From Oopsacas minuta (lineage: Eukaryota > Porifera > Hexactinellida > Lyssacinosida > Leucopsacidae), in contig JAKMXF010000326.1 of assembly GCA_024704765.1 (NCBI GenBank), forward strand, positions 1 through 64,000: a DNA stretch of 64,000 nucleotides, read 5' to 3'. Under the pieces are notes generated by a model, which searched no databases, was not told the DNA's origin, and saw only the letters and a list, made by a program, of their open reading frames with translations. Of the stretch, positions 25,201 through 36,324 are shown piece by piece (the stretch's first letter is position 1; each line of letters begins with the position of its first letter). A program made the translations under genes and the position numbers.

Positions 25201-27170
25201 TTAGGTTAATTTCCAATATTAAACGATATCAGATACACTCTCTTTGAGAGGACTAAAACGTGTCGATCTGATTTGAAGGTTTACCAAAGGAGAAACCTTG
25301 CCCTATCAGATGTTAAGCAATAATACAGATTAATTAGAATACAAAAATTACAACCTAGTTCGAATTTCTCAAAGTGCAAAACGTAATTTGAGAAATCAGG
25401 GTTAATTGAGATGGAGAATAAAAGTTGATGTGATAAGTAGCGTATGTCAACACTCTAAAGAGTCTTTTTAATGGTGATATACAAGCAGACAATCACAAGT
25501 ATTAGTTCAATTGAGAAGTCGGCAAGGGTCTTGGCTCCAAAATATTCTCCGAGGTCCCACATCATTGCTTTAAGGGTCCAAAAAATTCCAAATTCATGTT
25601 AGATTTCAAACAACGAATTTTGGCAATGGGTTCCCTTCAGAACCTACTGAATGATCACAACGCCCATATACCTTCAACTAGAACTTGCTACCCGCCAAAC
25701 TGAATATGTACCTGCACTGATTTCAAAACCGCACGACGCAACATAGATAGATATATAATACAAAATTTAGAAACCGCTTCGCTTGCTTACGCTCCGCGAA
25801 TTAATGGAATAATAAATGTTCGTGGAAGGCGCCCTTTGGGCGACAATATGAAAATATAGTCGTGTATCATCACCATATTTACATAGGACCATGTATGTAT
25901 ACTAATCTGGTAGTCCATCTACCGTATAGGTTTTAGAAAATGATTAGTATTTTAAAATCATATTAATTTAAGGTTCTAGATAATCACTACGAACTCAAAG
26001 TAGCCCTGAATAAGTGGCGGTGACTAGAAAATGGCTCCAAGACTTGTCAACAAAGTTATCAACAATCTATCTTAGAATTTCTTTGATCAAATTACGCTTC
26101 ATTTAGCAATACGACATATGAGAGTGATTAGTTTCCCTAAATCATTATCAACAAAAGACATGGGTTCAAGAACTGTTGAGTTCTGTTTGCATGAAGCGCA
26201 GCACGAACAAGTTAAATGCCCTTGTAATTATAATATAGGTAGAAATATAAATGAATAGACAAAAATGTTTAAACAAGGCTTTAGTTATTATAGCGAGAAT
26301 GGTAATTCTAAGGAACAGTATCCGAAGTTTTCCGGGACAGCCAACTTTCATATACTGGACATATAGCACGACGCCTCTGATATCCATGTTCCTCCGGATG
26401 CACAACTCCCATCCAGATACTTAACGGGAGGTCTGGTGGGTAACCGCACTTCATGTTACGCAACCAAACGTCTAGGTCTATAAACTAAGGTTTCGCTACA
26501 GAACCGGGCTTCCAGTTTAGAAACATGACGTAAAGATGCTTAATCGGACAGTTGACAAGGTCTAGAAGGAAGTCATGGGCCGTAGGCGCTACTTGGACAA
26601 AACATATTCAATGTTTTCAATATATATTTTTCTCTAAAAACACTTGGTCAAAAAAATGTCGTCAAAAAATTTTCCGAAGATTTGATAAATTATGTTTAGT
26701 ATAATTCTTGGTTGGAACATAGTTAAGAAGGTATATATCAAATTTATCTGTGGCATATTGTACAAAAATCTTTACAAAAGCTGTCAAAATATATTATATG
26801 ATAATATTATGTAAGTCGTGCAGATATCTTAACTCATAAAAAATCACATTTATCTTACAGTCTAAGTATATATATATATTACTTGGTAATATAAGAATAC
26901 CACTATCTTAGAAAGTTAGAAATAAGAATCGTCATGAGATCTAACAAGCGTGCTGCTTCTAAGCCCCAATGGCTAAGCAGGTGCTACGAATGCACATTTG
27001 CTAAGGTTTCTCTACTTCAGCTATACATGAGTTTATGTACAAGCTTTAGTCACTCCTAAGCCTACCAACACTCCTATTGACTCATGTTACATTGTGAGAA
27101 AATCCAGGCTGTTAATCGTGACCCAGATTCTAAAACTGGCACTTCTTTAGATTCGTTTCATCTGCTAAAC
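22273..27170. other. Long gene-free intron stretch
   Basis: 4.9 kb with no recognisable gene. Open frames (22598-22801, 22872-23075, 24316-24525, 26166-26405) have no known motif. Small GC-rich patches occur at 24460-24520, 25780-25850 and 26390-26590. Confidence 0.4.
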
Positions 27171-27300
27171 TTAAGCACAGGTTCAGCCCAAAATGGATAG
27201 CAGAGCTGGACTTCTATGAGATGGACTTTGATGTTGATGTTGTCACAAGAACTAGACATCCTGTGACGTCATATGCGGCATCTGCTATATGCAAAACGAG
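27160..27300 (+). pseudogene. Possible retroelement RNase H scrap
   Basis: A 42-codon open stretch reads FSPKWIAELDFYEMDFDVDV followed by TRTRHPVTSYAASA. This resembles the end of the RNase H part of retrotransposon pol (WIxEL-F-F-x-V...R...VADALS). The match is short and no other pol motif is nearby, so it is a weak call. Confidence 0.3.
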
Positions 27301-29646
27301 GAGAAGGATCTGGAGTGGAGTACTAGCAATTCAATAGGAGATCTTTCCATCAAATAATGGCATGGTTAACAATATTATTGGATTTGGAATCTAAGTAAGG
27401 AATCAAGCCATTAAAAGATAGAGCCTTGGAAGGTATTCCTGTACATGGATTTCCTTTCTCCAGATGCAATAAGGACAAGGGTATTTGCTCTGTGCTTGTT
27501 GAATTCCAACAAGAGGTGCGTCTCGTAAAATCACAAGTTATTTGCTTTAGAATTCCAAAATCCCAAAGTGCAAGAATCGATGGGTAATTTAACATTTCTC
27601 TCAGGTTGCTGTAGGTTTCAGGAGCTGCACAATTGCGAACACTAAGTTTTTTAGTATGCTATTTAAATTTGACAGGTAGTGACACTACGCAATAACTGAA
27701 AAATATTTACAGATATCTTTAGGAACTGTTGACCATAATTGAATAATCGAGTTGGAATTTCAGCCTTGTATTGGATTTAAATTGATAATAATTTGTGACA
27801 ATATAAACTAATTTATAAATGTCGCTGCAAATCCAAATGGTGTAGGTAAAAGTTTAGCAGATTTATCCATGCTCTTCTCTATATTGAGCATGACTGGAAC
27901 AAATATATCTCGAAAGATGATCCTCTTTTCATCATCCCAAGCAGCCTTTACACCCCCTGCTGAAAGATGAATCCATCTCTACGAAGTATCCTAACTAATT
28001 CCCAATACGCCTTCTTACAAAAACCTGGGTGTCAACTCTTTGTATATCTCGAATAGGTGAATAGCCAAGAGTCTTAATGTCATGGCCCCGAACTATAGAA
28101 CTTACTGTAGTTAGAGCAAGTTGTATATTAGTGTCAACAAAGAGTGTAGCTTTAAGACAGATGAAGATGAAGTCGACGTTGCTTTATCTTCAAACTCTTT
28201 CAACGCGTATCGGAGATAACCACAAGATAATCACAACCAATCAGAATGCACTCTGGCTTGAACAAGTTCAGCGGACAACTGCACTACCTGAGGAGCAGAC
28301 TTGGGGTGATTCAAAACCGTTAGCCACATATAACATGTAAGTATCAAATAATGATATACTATATGATTTTGAATACCAAATTAGATATATTAAGAGTAGA
28401 CAGTGATATCTGCAATTTTAGAGGGATAAAAAATTTTAGAATAATGTCCAGAGATCGGAACACGCAGAATGGTGATTTAGTTCAAAATACAGATTTAGCA
28501 ATAGTAATAATCAAATATTAAGGAATTTCACTATTCATAGCAAACTAAGAGGGATTAAGTTAGGATAATGTTAATCAACACAATCATATAGTTCTTTTAG
28601 TTATATTATATTATGGATATTTAAATATTCGGCGTATCGCCAGAATATATAATTGTACATTTAGATGTGTTGAAATAATGATGCTCAGTTAGTGTATATT
28701 ACTGCTAACTTGTGGACTTAGTAAAATAATATTATCAATGGACTTTAGGGTGAACGAATACTTTGTTAAGAGACTGTATGTAATTGAGCCTGCATTTCCT
28801 GTGCGCAATCTCCTGCTTTCAAAGAACATGGAGGCAAAGACTCAAGAGGAGGATCGACAAGCTCGACAAATTCGACAAATGCACCACTCCAACATGGTTA
28901 CTTGGAACAAGTAGTGTTTCGATGAGACTGGTGCTCAACGAATTCGTATAATATAATGGCTCGTCAATAAAGAGATAGGTAACGGTAAACTGGTATCGCA
29001 GCAACGAGGTTGAAGAGAACGCGAAGCTGCTTGCCTTTAAAAACAAAGCTTTACTGTCGTTTTAGAATTTATCGATTCGTCGCATCTTCCTGCTTGAGCA
29101 AAAAGTGTTTGAGCGAAGTCGTAGATGAGCGACCAACCATTTAGGTACTTATTGTGTGGTATGAGTAAACAAAACGAGTACACTATTGTTGCTGATAAAT
29201 ATGTCATCTATAATTCCGGTAGATCTTTTTACAACTCAAAACAACCTTGTCCCATTGCACAAAGTCTTTGTGGATACTTTGAAAACTCCTGGATACAAAT
29301 AAAAGATCATGATCTCTGGAATATGCATGGGGTCCAACAGTGACCAATAACACTGGTCAACTACGAAATGTCTTCTTGAATGATTTTGATATTTTCTAGA
29401 ACAAAAACTGCGATAATTCTAAATTTGCCATCAGTTTTTCACCTATACGTCAGGATATTTCGTTTTCAATAATTTTGATTTATTGCATTTCCATAGATAT
29501 TTGGTGCTAAATTAACCAGAACTTTGAGTCTTCTTTCACAAGACTTATATAATACTTTAACTAATATACTATATACAATGTAACCTCATAGGTCGGTACT
29601 AACTCTAACTAACTTAATACATTTATCTAAATTCATGTACATTTAG
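27301..29646. other. No gene recognised
   Basis: Intron sequence. Frames 28077-28340 and 29125-29343 on plus are open and not absurd in composition, but I recognise no family and see no start context or splice borders that would support a gene. Confidence 0.35.
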
Positions 29647-29676
29647 ATGTTTTTGTTCCCTATCTTTCTACAATCA

Positions 29677-31340
29677 ATGCATCGCAAATGTGAGAATGAT
29701 CCTGACTGTTTTTGTTATATTTGTGGTATCTACATGTTGGATAGTATGTACAAGAAAATGACTCCGTTAATTATAGAACAATACTATCTGTATTTCGGTT
29801 GTAAAGTCAGAGACCAAGACAAACTATGAGCCCCTCATTATACTTGTCACACATGTTGTACTAACTTAGTCAAATGGTCAAAGGGAAATTTGAAAGCTAT
29901 GCCATTTGGTGTCCCAATGGTCTGGAGGGAACAATGAAACCATTCAGATGACTGCTACTTTTGTTCTGTAAAAGTTCAAGGGCATTCTAAAAAGACTAAA
30001 TCTAGGATAACATACCCAAAATTGCCTTCAGCTTTGCGCCCTGTAGCACATGGCTTGGGAATTCCTGTCCCTAAAGCTCTTGTCGCATCTAAAGTCCAGG
30101 AATGTGTTGATAGTGAACCTAAAGATCAGTTTGATACATCTTTTGAGGTGCAAAGTGATGCCCCAAAGCTATTTTCACAAGCGGACTTGAATGATTTAGT
30201 CGGGGATCTTGAGCTGTCGAAGGAATCAGCTATGCTTTTAGGTTCGAGACTTAAAGAAAGAGCCATCTAGAAACAAGAACTACATTTTACTGGTATAGGA
30301 ATAGAGAGCAGAAATTTGAGTCTTTCTTTTCAATGGACAATAACTTGGTTTATTGCAATAATATTCAAGGGTTGATTTTATCCATGGGAATGAACTATGA
30401 TGCCAATGATTGGAGAGTTTTCATTGATTCCTCTAAGAGAAGCCTCAAAGCGGTCCTCCTTTACAACGGAAACACTGTGTCGTCAATCCCAATCGCGCAT
30501 TCAGTTACCCTTCGAGAAAATTATGAAACCATGAAGTTACTCATTGATATACTCAAGTATGAAGAACATCATTGGCAAATTTGTGGTGACTTAAAAGTAT
30601 TGCTCCCTACTTGGTCACCAAGGTGGTTATACAAAGAATCCTTGCTTTCTTTGCTTATGGGATAGCCGAGCGGACTCTCAACATTATTCAAGGCAAGAAT
30701 GACCAACTAGAACTGAATATATCCCAGGAAGGGAAAATGTGAGGTCTATTCCTCTTGTCGATCCCCAGATGGTCATATTACCCCCGCTCCATATCAAACT
30801 TGGTCTAATGAAGAATTTAGTTAAAGCCGTAAATAGGGAAGGTGATGCATTTAGGTATCTTTGTATGAAATTTCCAGCTATAAGTGAGGCCAAGTAAAAG
30901 CAGGTATTTTTGTGGGACCACAAATACGTCAATTATTTCGGGATCCTCAGTTTGAGGCAGTGCAGAATACCGTAGAAAGAAATGCCTGGACATCTTTCAA
31001 GAATGTCATAGAATTCTTTTTGGGAAATAAGAAAGCGGAAAACTACCAAGAACTTATTCAAACAATGCTTGTTAACTATGAATCTCTTGGCTGTAGAATG
31101 AGCATAAAGATTCACTTTCTACATTCGCATTTAAATTATTTTCCTGAAAGTCTCGGCGCCTTAAGTGAGAAACAAGGTAAGCGGTTTCATCAGGACATTT
31201 GTGAAATGGAGAAAAGATACCAAGGCAAATGGAATACAAGTAGGATGGGAGACTATTGTTGGTGTTTAAGAAGGGACTGCGATACAGGTCACAATCGAAT
31301 GTCAAGAAAACGGCGTTTCATTCCATATATTCCATATTAA
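29677..31340 (+). pseudogene. Copy 2 of the arthropod multicopy protein family
   Basis: Better preserved than the copy at 923-2560. The start is the ATG at 29677, immediately before HRKCENDPDCFCYICG, a four-Cys zinc-binding-like module; a second C/H cluster follows (CHTCC, then DDCYFC). Further on are LNDLVGDLELSKESAMLLGS, WRVFIDSSKRSLKAVLLYNG, WQICGDLKVL, PPLHIKLGLMK, GPQIRQLF, GCRMSIKIHFLHSHL, KRFHQDICEMEKRYQGKW and a final YCWCLRRD. The FIDSS...GDLKV pair looks like the Asp-bearing strands of an RNase H fold, which suggests a transposase-like enzyme, but this is my inference. Stops at about 29828 and 29937 and frame changes near 30275 and 30640-30900 break it. It lies in TICRR intron 2, antisense. 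Confidence 0.78.
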
Positions 31341-32501
31341 AGCTGCTAGTGATTAATAATTTATCGCTTACAATTTCCAAGTCAAATAGTAATAGTGTTG
31401 ATGTTTAAAACTTCTGATCACAATCGTAAATTCAATCATGGGCATTTTATACTTCATACCAGATTGATTTATCAAAAGCATGATATACGTATATGTATCA
31501 CGGATCTCTGAAATCATGATCTTGATCAAAAAAATACGAACCTTACGAAACTTACAGAATAAATTACATTAACTATTAATGGGAACTCGTATTATTGTTA
31601 TATGGGTTCGAATAATATACTTTTAGATTTTTCTTTGGGTTTGAAAACAATATGGTACAATTATTTAAATATATATTTTCCTTGAAGTCAAAGAAATTTG
31701 AAAAATTGATCATCGAAAAATCTGGACGTGTAGATAACAAATGAATGCCATATTTGAAACCAGCATAAAAAAATGGTCAAGAAAAGTTTGAATACATCGA
31801 AGAAGAAATTATAATTTGAAAAAAAGTTGCCCAGTGTAATAGCCTTGAAGGGTGGCCTTTGAGCCTCAATCGTTCCTTTAGTAAGACATATGCAAAGTTT
31901 TTCGAATTCATCTAAAATTAATACGAAAACAAGGATCAACCAAGACTCTTCTAACTCAAATATAATTTAGAAATATAAAACTACACTCAAACAACATAAA
32001 GTTAAGCAAATCAATGAGAGAATTGATATGATTACAAGCGAGTATAATTTAGGGAATAAAAAATGCAGACGATTTTGTACACAATTTGGCTCAGCCAACA
32101 AATATTTCACTTTAATTATCATTAATATCAATGAAATCTAATCCAATACTCAATATTTCCTATTTCATTTTTCTATATGTTTTTATGCAATTAGTTCTCT
32201 CTCTTCTATCTACACATAAAATAATAGATTTCATTAAATCATAACTTAATACACAATTCGCTCTTTGGGGGATTCGCTGAAAGGGTTGGTTGCTCAAACA
32301 CCAATGTATCCGACTGATCTCAACTAATCAAGTGATCATATAGTTTCTGAGGCAAAGATGAGCATATTCTGGTCATCGATGGTAGATGTATCAACTGAAA
32401 TTAGTCACTTACACCTATTTGTGATAAGTTTAACTAGCAATCCAAAGAAGTTAATATTGAATAGAAAAAAGAGAATAAGAACGATAAATACGTAAAGAGT
32501 A
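31341..32501. other. No gene
   Basis: AT-rich intron; the 31688-31939 minus frame is Phe/Leu-rich chance coding. Confidence 0.45.
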
Positions 32502-32509
32502 ACAATGAT

Positions 32510-32994
32510 CTAGGGTGCGACCGCGACCCGTGCGGGCTTTATTGTAAATCACGGGCTGCGGGCTTTTTTCCACGGGCCGCGGGCACAAAACGGGCTGAAA
32601 AGAGTCAAAAAGAACAATTTTACAGATGATGAATATACTTTAATTATAGAATTAGGTCATGAAATTATTACTATTTTAGTATATGTAAGTATCACAAGTA
32701 TTATGAATCTTATTTTCGTTTAATCTAATAATCTTCATAGAGAGGTAGAATCATGTCAGTGTTATCTGTAACTAACGAAACAATCAAAGTATTGCATATA
32801 TATAAAGTTTCATATATATACTATTTGCGCACACGATTTCCCGCATCTTATAACGCGGAATTTATAGGAATTCTCAATTCTTTGAGAATACATTCACGAA
32901 TTCAGCCAACAGTGCCATAAAATAAACAAATTTCCTAAATCACGGGCTGGTGGAATAAATAAGCGGGCCGCGGGCTTTACGGGTCGCACCCTAG
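32510..32994. mobile_element. hAT-type MITE, copy 2
   Basis: 485 bp with the same CTAGGGTGCGACC ends and an exact 8-bp duplication ACAATGAT at 32502-32509 and 32995-33002. The sequence is nearly identical to 21759-22264 when reverse-complemented, so both insertions are young relative to the transposase pseudogenes. It lies 208 bp beyond the donor of the TICRR exon at 33203. Confidence 0.93.
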
Positions 32995-33202
32995 ACAATG
33001 ATCAATGAATTACTCCAGGCTCTAAATCCTAATCAGTTCCCATTACTACTTGTAGTGAATTTTCAAACTCACGTAAGCATACAATAGCAACATTGCTGAA
33101 AATATGAATTTTTGATAGCTCAAAGATAAGGATGTAACAAAAATACTACAAGAGTAGAATATAATGACTGAATAATATTTAAATATGAAGATACAACATT
33201 AC

Positions 33203-33839
33203 CAGTATGGTTGATTTTACAAATGTTAGGATCAGAATCAAAGAGAGTCCTTTTGGACCTACTCTTTTCCTTATGATAGAGTATATTTGATGAAGAATTC
33301 CGATTAATCACTGAAATTTCACGAGAAGTATTCAATAAAAATCCATGAATACTATGATCCTGTATTGATCTATCGTTCTGATTACTGAGTGGAGATGCTT
33401 GACGGAGAAAACTTGAAGAGGGAGATATAGAGGAATCGTTTGAGAAAGAATCTCTAGAAAAATTAAAGACGGAGTCACAAAAAGATCGAGGTGGAGTATG
33501 ACCAAGTGACATATAGAGTACTTGTAAAAATTCAATGTGAACACTTCCAAATCGTTGATCACAATTATTCACTAAATTATGTAGCATAAACTCGGTCACA
33601 TGTGATGGATTAGTGGAAACAGTGAGGAACCTCAATAAAGAGATACACTCTGAAATATAGACATCTGGAGTATGGTTTGATAAAATTCTATGACAAATAG
33701 GGTAAATCAAAAATCTGAGAGTAATTTGGTTCTCAACAGAGGTTATGAGTTGATTTGTAGAAATATGATCCATCTTTATCTGGGATAAATTTTTTAAAGT
33801 TTGTGATGATGTAAATTCAGTGGAAGAGACATCTGCATT
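33203..33839 (-). CDS. TICRR: TICRR/treslin exon, end of Sld3/treslin domain
   Basis: Second supported treslin exon (637 nt). The acceptor TTTATATTTAG ends at 33840 and the donor TG/GTAATG is at 33202. It enters in phase 0 and leaves in phase 1, matching the exons before and after. Residues such as QITLRFLIYPICHRIL, ISLLRFLTVSTNPSHVTEFM, HIEFLQVLYMSLGHTPP and NFSRDSFSNDSSIS align in order with the human treslin segment that closes the Sld3/treslin domain (LLRMV, YLAEFL, LYNSLGF, FFSDDS). A Ser-rich linker and KSRSKRTLFDSDP follow, comparable to the human RRNLF motif. Role (known for the family): treslin with MTBP brings CDC45 to loaded MCM helicase at replication origins after CDK phosphorylation. 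Confidence 0.78.
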
Positions 33840-34122
33840 CTAAATATAAAGAAGCCAATATTTCAACTATCAATCAAGGATTAATAACGTAAAATAAACT
33901 TGAAAATGACCATATACCATAATATTTGTTTTACGACAAGATACATAAAGCAAAACTGAAATTCGTGTATCATGTAAATACTTAAGTATAAACTTGGTAA
34001 AATATTTGAAAAAACTTATATAAAATACATTGAGAAGTTATAAATATTTCGTATCCAATTTAAATAAATAAATCCATAATATAAATCAAATAGAGATGCG
34101 AATGAAGCGTCAGACAATGATA
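33840..34122. other. Start of TICRR intron 1 (3' side)
   Basis: Short intron piece between the exon acceptor and a mariner insertion; nothing else seen. Confidence 0.4.
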
Positions 34123-34124
34123 TA

Positions 34125-35400
34125 CGAAGGGCACTCGAAAAGTTTTGTCGTTTATTATCAAACTACAAATACTTTCTAATAAGATTATTTTGTGTATATT
34201 TAGACTCATATTAATTACCTACACAACCAATTTCATCAGTTAATCTTTTATACTTTTCGAATTGTATGATTCCTCAACGAGAATCTGACCTCACAAGACG
34301 CGATTTTAGAGCGATGATTATAATTTTTTGTTCAAACTTGAGAAGAGCCGTTTGGAAATACACGAAACCTTGCAGAAACACTTTAGAAATATAGCTCCTT
34401 GTTTGAGACGAGTAGAGCAATGGTACTCAGAGTTTATTCTTCGAAATTATATTCTTGAACATGGTCCCCGTCCTGGTAGGCCTAACAATACACACACGAT
34501 AGAAATGTAGAGCTGGTGTTGGACCAAGTAACAAAAGACCCTCATGTTACTTAAGCTCAGTTAGAACGTGAAACCAAATTGTCATCGGGGAGTATAAACG
34601 TCATCTACAAAAAGAGCTCGAGCTTAGAAAGTTATGTGCACATTGGATCCCGCAATCTTTGTCGTTCGATCAGAAAAAGTGCCGAGTGGATTGTTGCAAA
34701 TTATGCTTAAACGATTTGCTAATTGAACTTCTAGAGCTATTTCTGAAATACTCGCAGGCGATGAGACATGGCTATACCACTATGACCCAGAAACAAAGAG
34801 ACAATCTAAGGAGTGGGTTGAAGAAGGTGGTTTACCTCGAACAAAGGTCTGGAGAATTAGATCAGTCGGAAAGCAGATGTGACCGATTTCTTTAGACCTA
34901 GTAGATTTGTTGAAGGAATTGCACTTGAGGATAGGAAGACAGTTACTGCTGATTGGTATACCACAATATGTCTTCCGAAAGTATTCAGTGCTATCGAAAA
35001 ACAACGTGAGAAGTCAGGTGTCCGAGGAATCCTGCTTCACCATGATAATGCTTCATCACATACAGCATTAAGAACTCGTGAGTTTTTAGAGATTTCTAGG
35101 ATCTGAACGCTACCCCACCCAACCTACAGTCCAGATCTAGCCTTTGTAATTTTTGTTATTCCCAAAGCTGAAAGATCAAATTCGTGGGAGGAGATTTTTC
35201 AGCAATGAAGAGTTGACCGGGACACTTTTCTTAGCAATTGAGGAGATACCTAAGAGAGAATGGAAATGTGTTTTGATACCTGGTTAAACGCTTGAAAAGG
35301 TGTATAGCGTCAGGCCGAGTATTTGAAAAAATGTGACCATATATTATGTAACACTTATTATATGAGTATATAAACGACAAAACTTTTCGAGTGCCCCTCG
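34125..35400 (+). mobile_element. mariner element with near-perfect ends
   Basis: About 1.28 kb, flanked by TA. The inverted repeats agree over about 32 bases with one mismatch: left CGAAGGGCACTCGAAAAGTT, right (reverse complement) CGAGGGGCACTCGAAAAGTT, both continuing TTGTCGTTTAT. It carries a broken transposase on plus and lies in TICRR intron 1, about 286 bp from the acceptor of the exon at 33839. Confidence 0.93.
34266..35336 (+). pseudogene. mariner transposase (DD34D), broken
   Basis: Start ATG 34266. LTRRDFRAMI opens the helix-turn-helix, and after a shift near 34330 come QWYSEF and PRPGRP. Catalytic Asp 1 is intact in AGDETWLYHYDPETKRQS and Asp 2 in LLHHDNASSHT. The third site, normally PDLAPCDFFLFPK, reads PDLAFVIFVIPK, so the third Asp is scrambled. 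In-frame stops follow the first conserved block (TGA at about 34880) and precede LPHPTYSPDL. The C terminus GRVFEKM ends at TGA 35334-35336. Confidence 0.86.
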
Positions 35401-35402
35401 TA

Positions 35403-36320
35403 TATCGTTAAAGAAGTAACTAAAGCTTGAATCCTAGTATTCAATTCAGCAGCCTCATAATTGACAGCAAAAGCTTCATCAATTAGAAATTAAGGGTTAA
35501 GAAGCCTCAAAAACAGATATTTAGTCTTGAAAATATCGAGGATGGACCTGATTAGTTAGATTATAGGATATAATAAATCATGGGATCTAGCAATCTATGG
35601 TCATCTTGTTGACCGAGTGTGGAGATGATTCTCCAGTAGTAGGGCAATGATACTGTAAATGTACAATATTTTGACCAATAAACTGTCAAATATCAACAAT
35701 TAATATACTATACAGGAAAGAGCGAATCAGTAAACCCAAAATAGAAAGGGTGATAAAGAGGGCCTCAGACAGAAGGACAATCACTCTACCTCAATTCAGA
35801 AATTAGGGTATATAGTGACGCCTAAAACGCACATTTGTTGCACGGGCCAGTTTGAAGGTTCGACCATATATGGGGCCGAAAATGCAGGTGGACTTACAAC
35901 CCTTACTTCAATTTTAATGTAGAAGGATATTTTCTAAAAACACAGAATTGTGGGGTATAGACATACTTAGCAAACTCTAAATGAATATTGCTATATATAT
36001 TATGATAATGGGAAAATGACGATCAATTAAGACGATCCAGAATAATAACCCGGAGTTGTATACTTTCGCGAAGGAAATGTCAGCAAAATTCCTCCATAGA
36101 AACTTGACTTTTTGATAATAAGATGTCATCATCAGATCACAATTAAAAACAGAAAATTAGTGCAAACTCCCAAATCAATAGATTTGTCAAGAAGAGATAT
36201 TCGAGCCATTATACTATTTCAGTTTTACCTTCGAAAAAATAACCAAAGGTCTTGAGGGATTCTATAAATCTTTCTGGAATTGAGAAATCCAGCCGTCCTA
36301 ATTACATGAAAATTTGTATA
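35403..36320. other. No gene
   Basis: Intron 1 sequence between mariner and Ginger elements; no feature recognised. Confidence 0.45.
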
Positions 36321-36324
36321 CACA

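Noticed and set aside
26390..26600. GC-richer patch considered as an RNA gene
   Set aside because: I could not fold it into a tRNA cloverleaf or match it to rRNA.
28077..28340. 87-codon plus frame in intron 2
   Set aside because: No known family or zinc-binding pattern; isolated.
29125..29343. Plus frame with several Cys just before the repeat-family copy
   Set aside because: Not part of that family in copy 1 and not recognisable alone.
33332..33562. Second minus frame within the treslin exon
   Set aside because: Alternative frame of the supported exon; lacks the conserved motifs.
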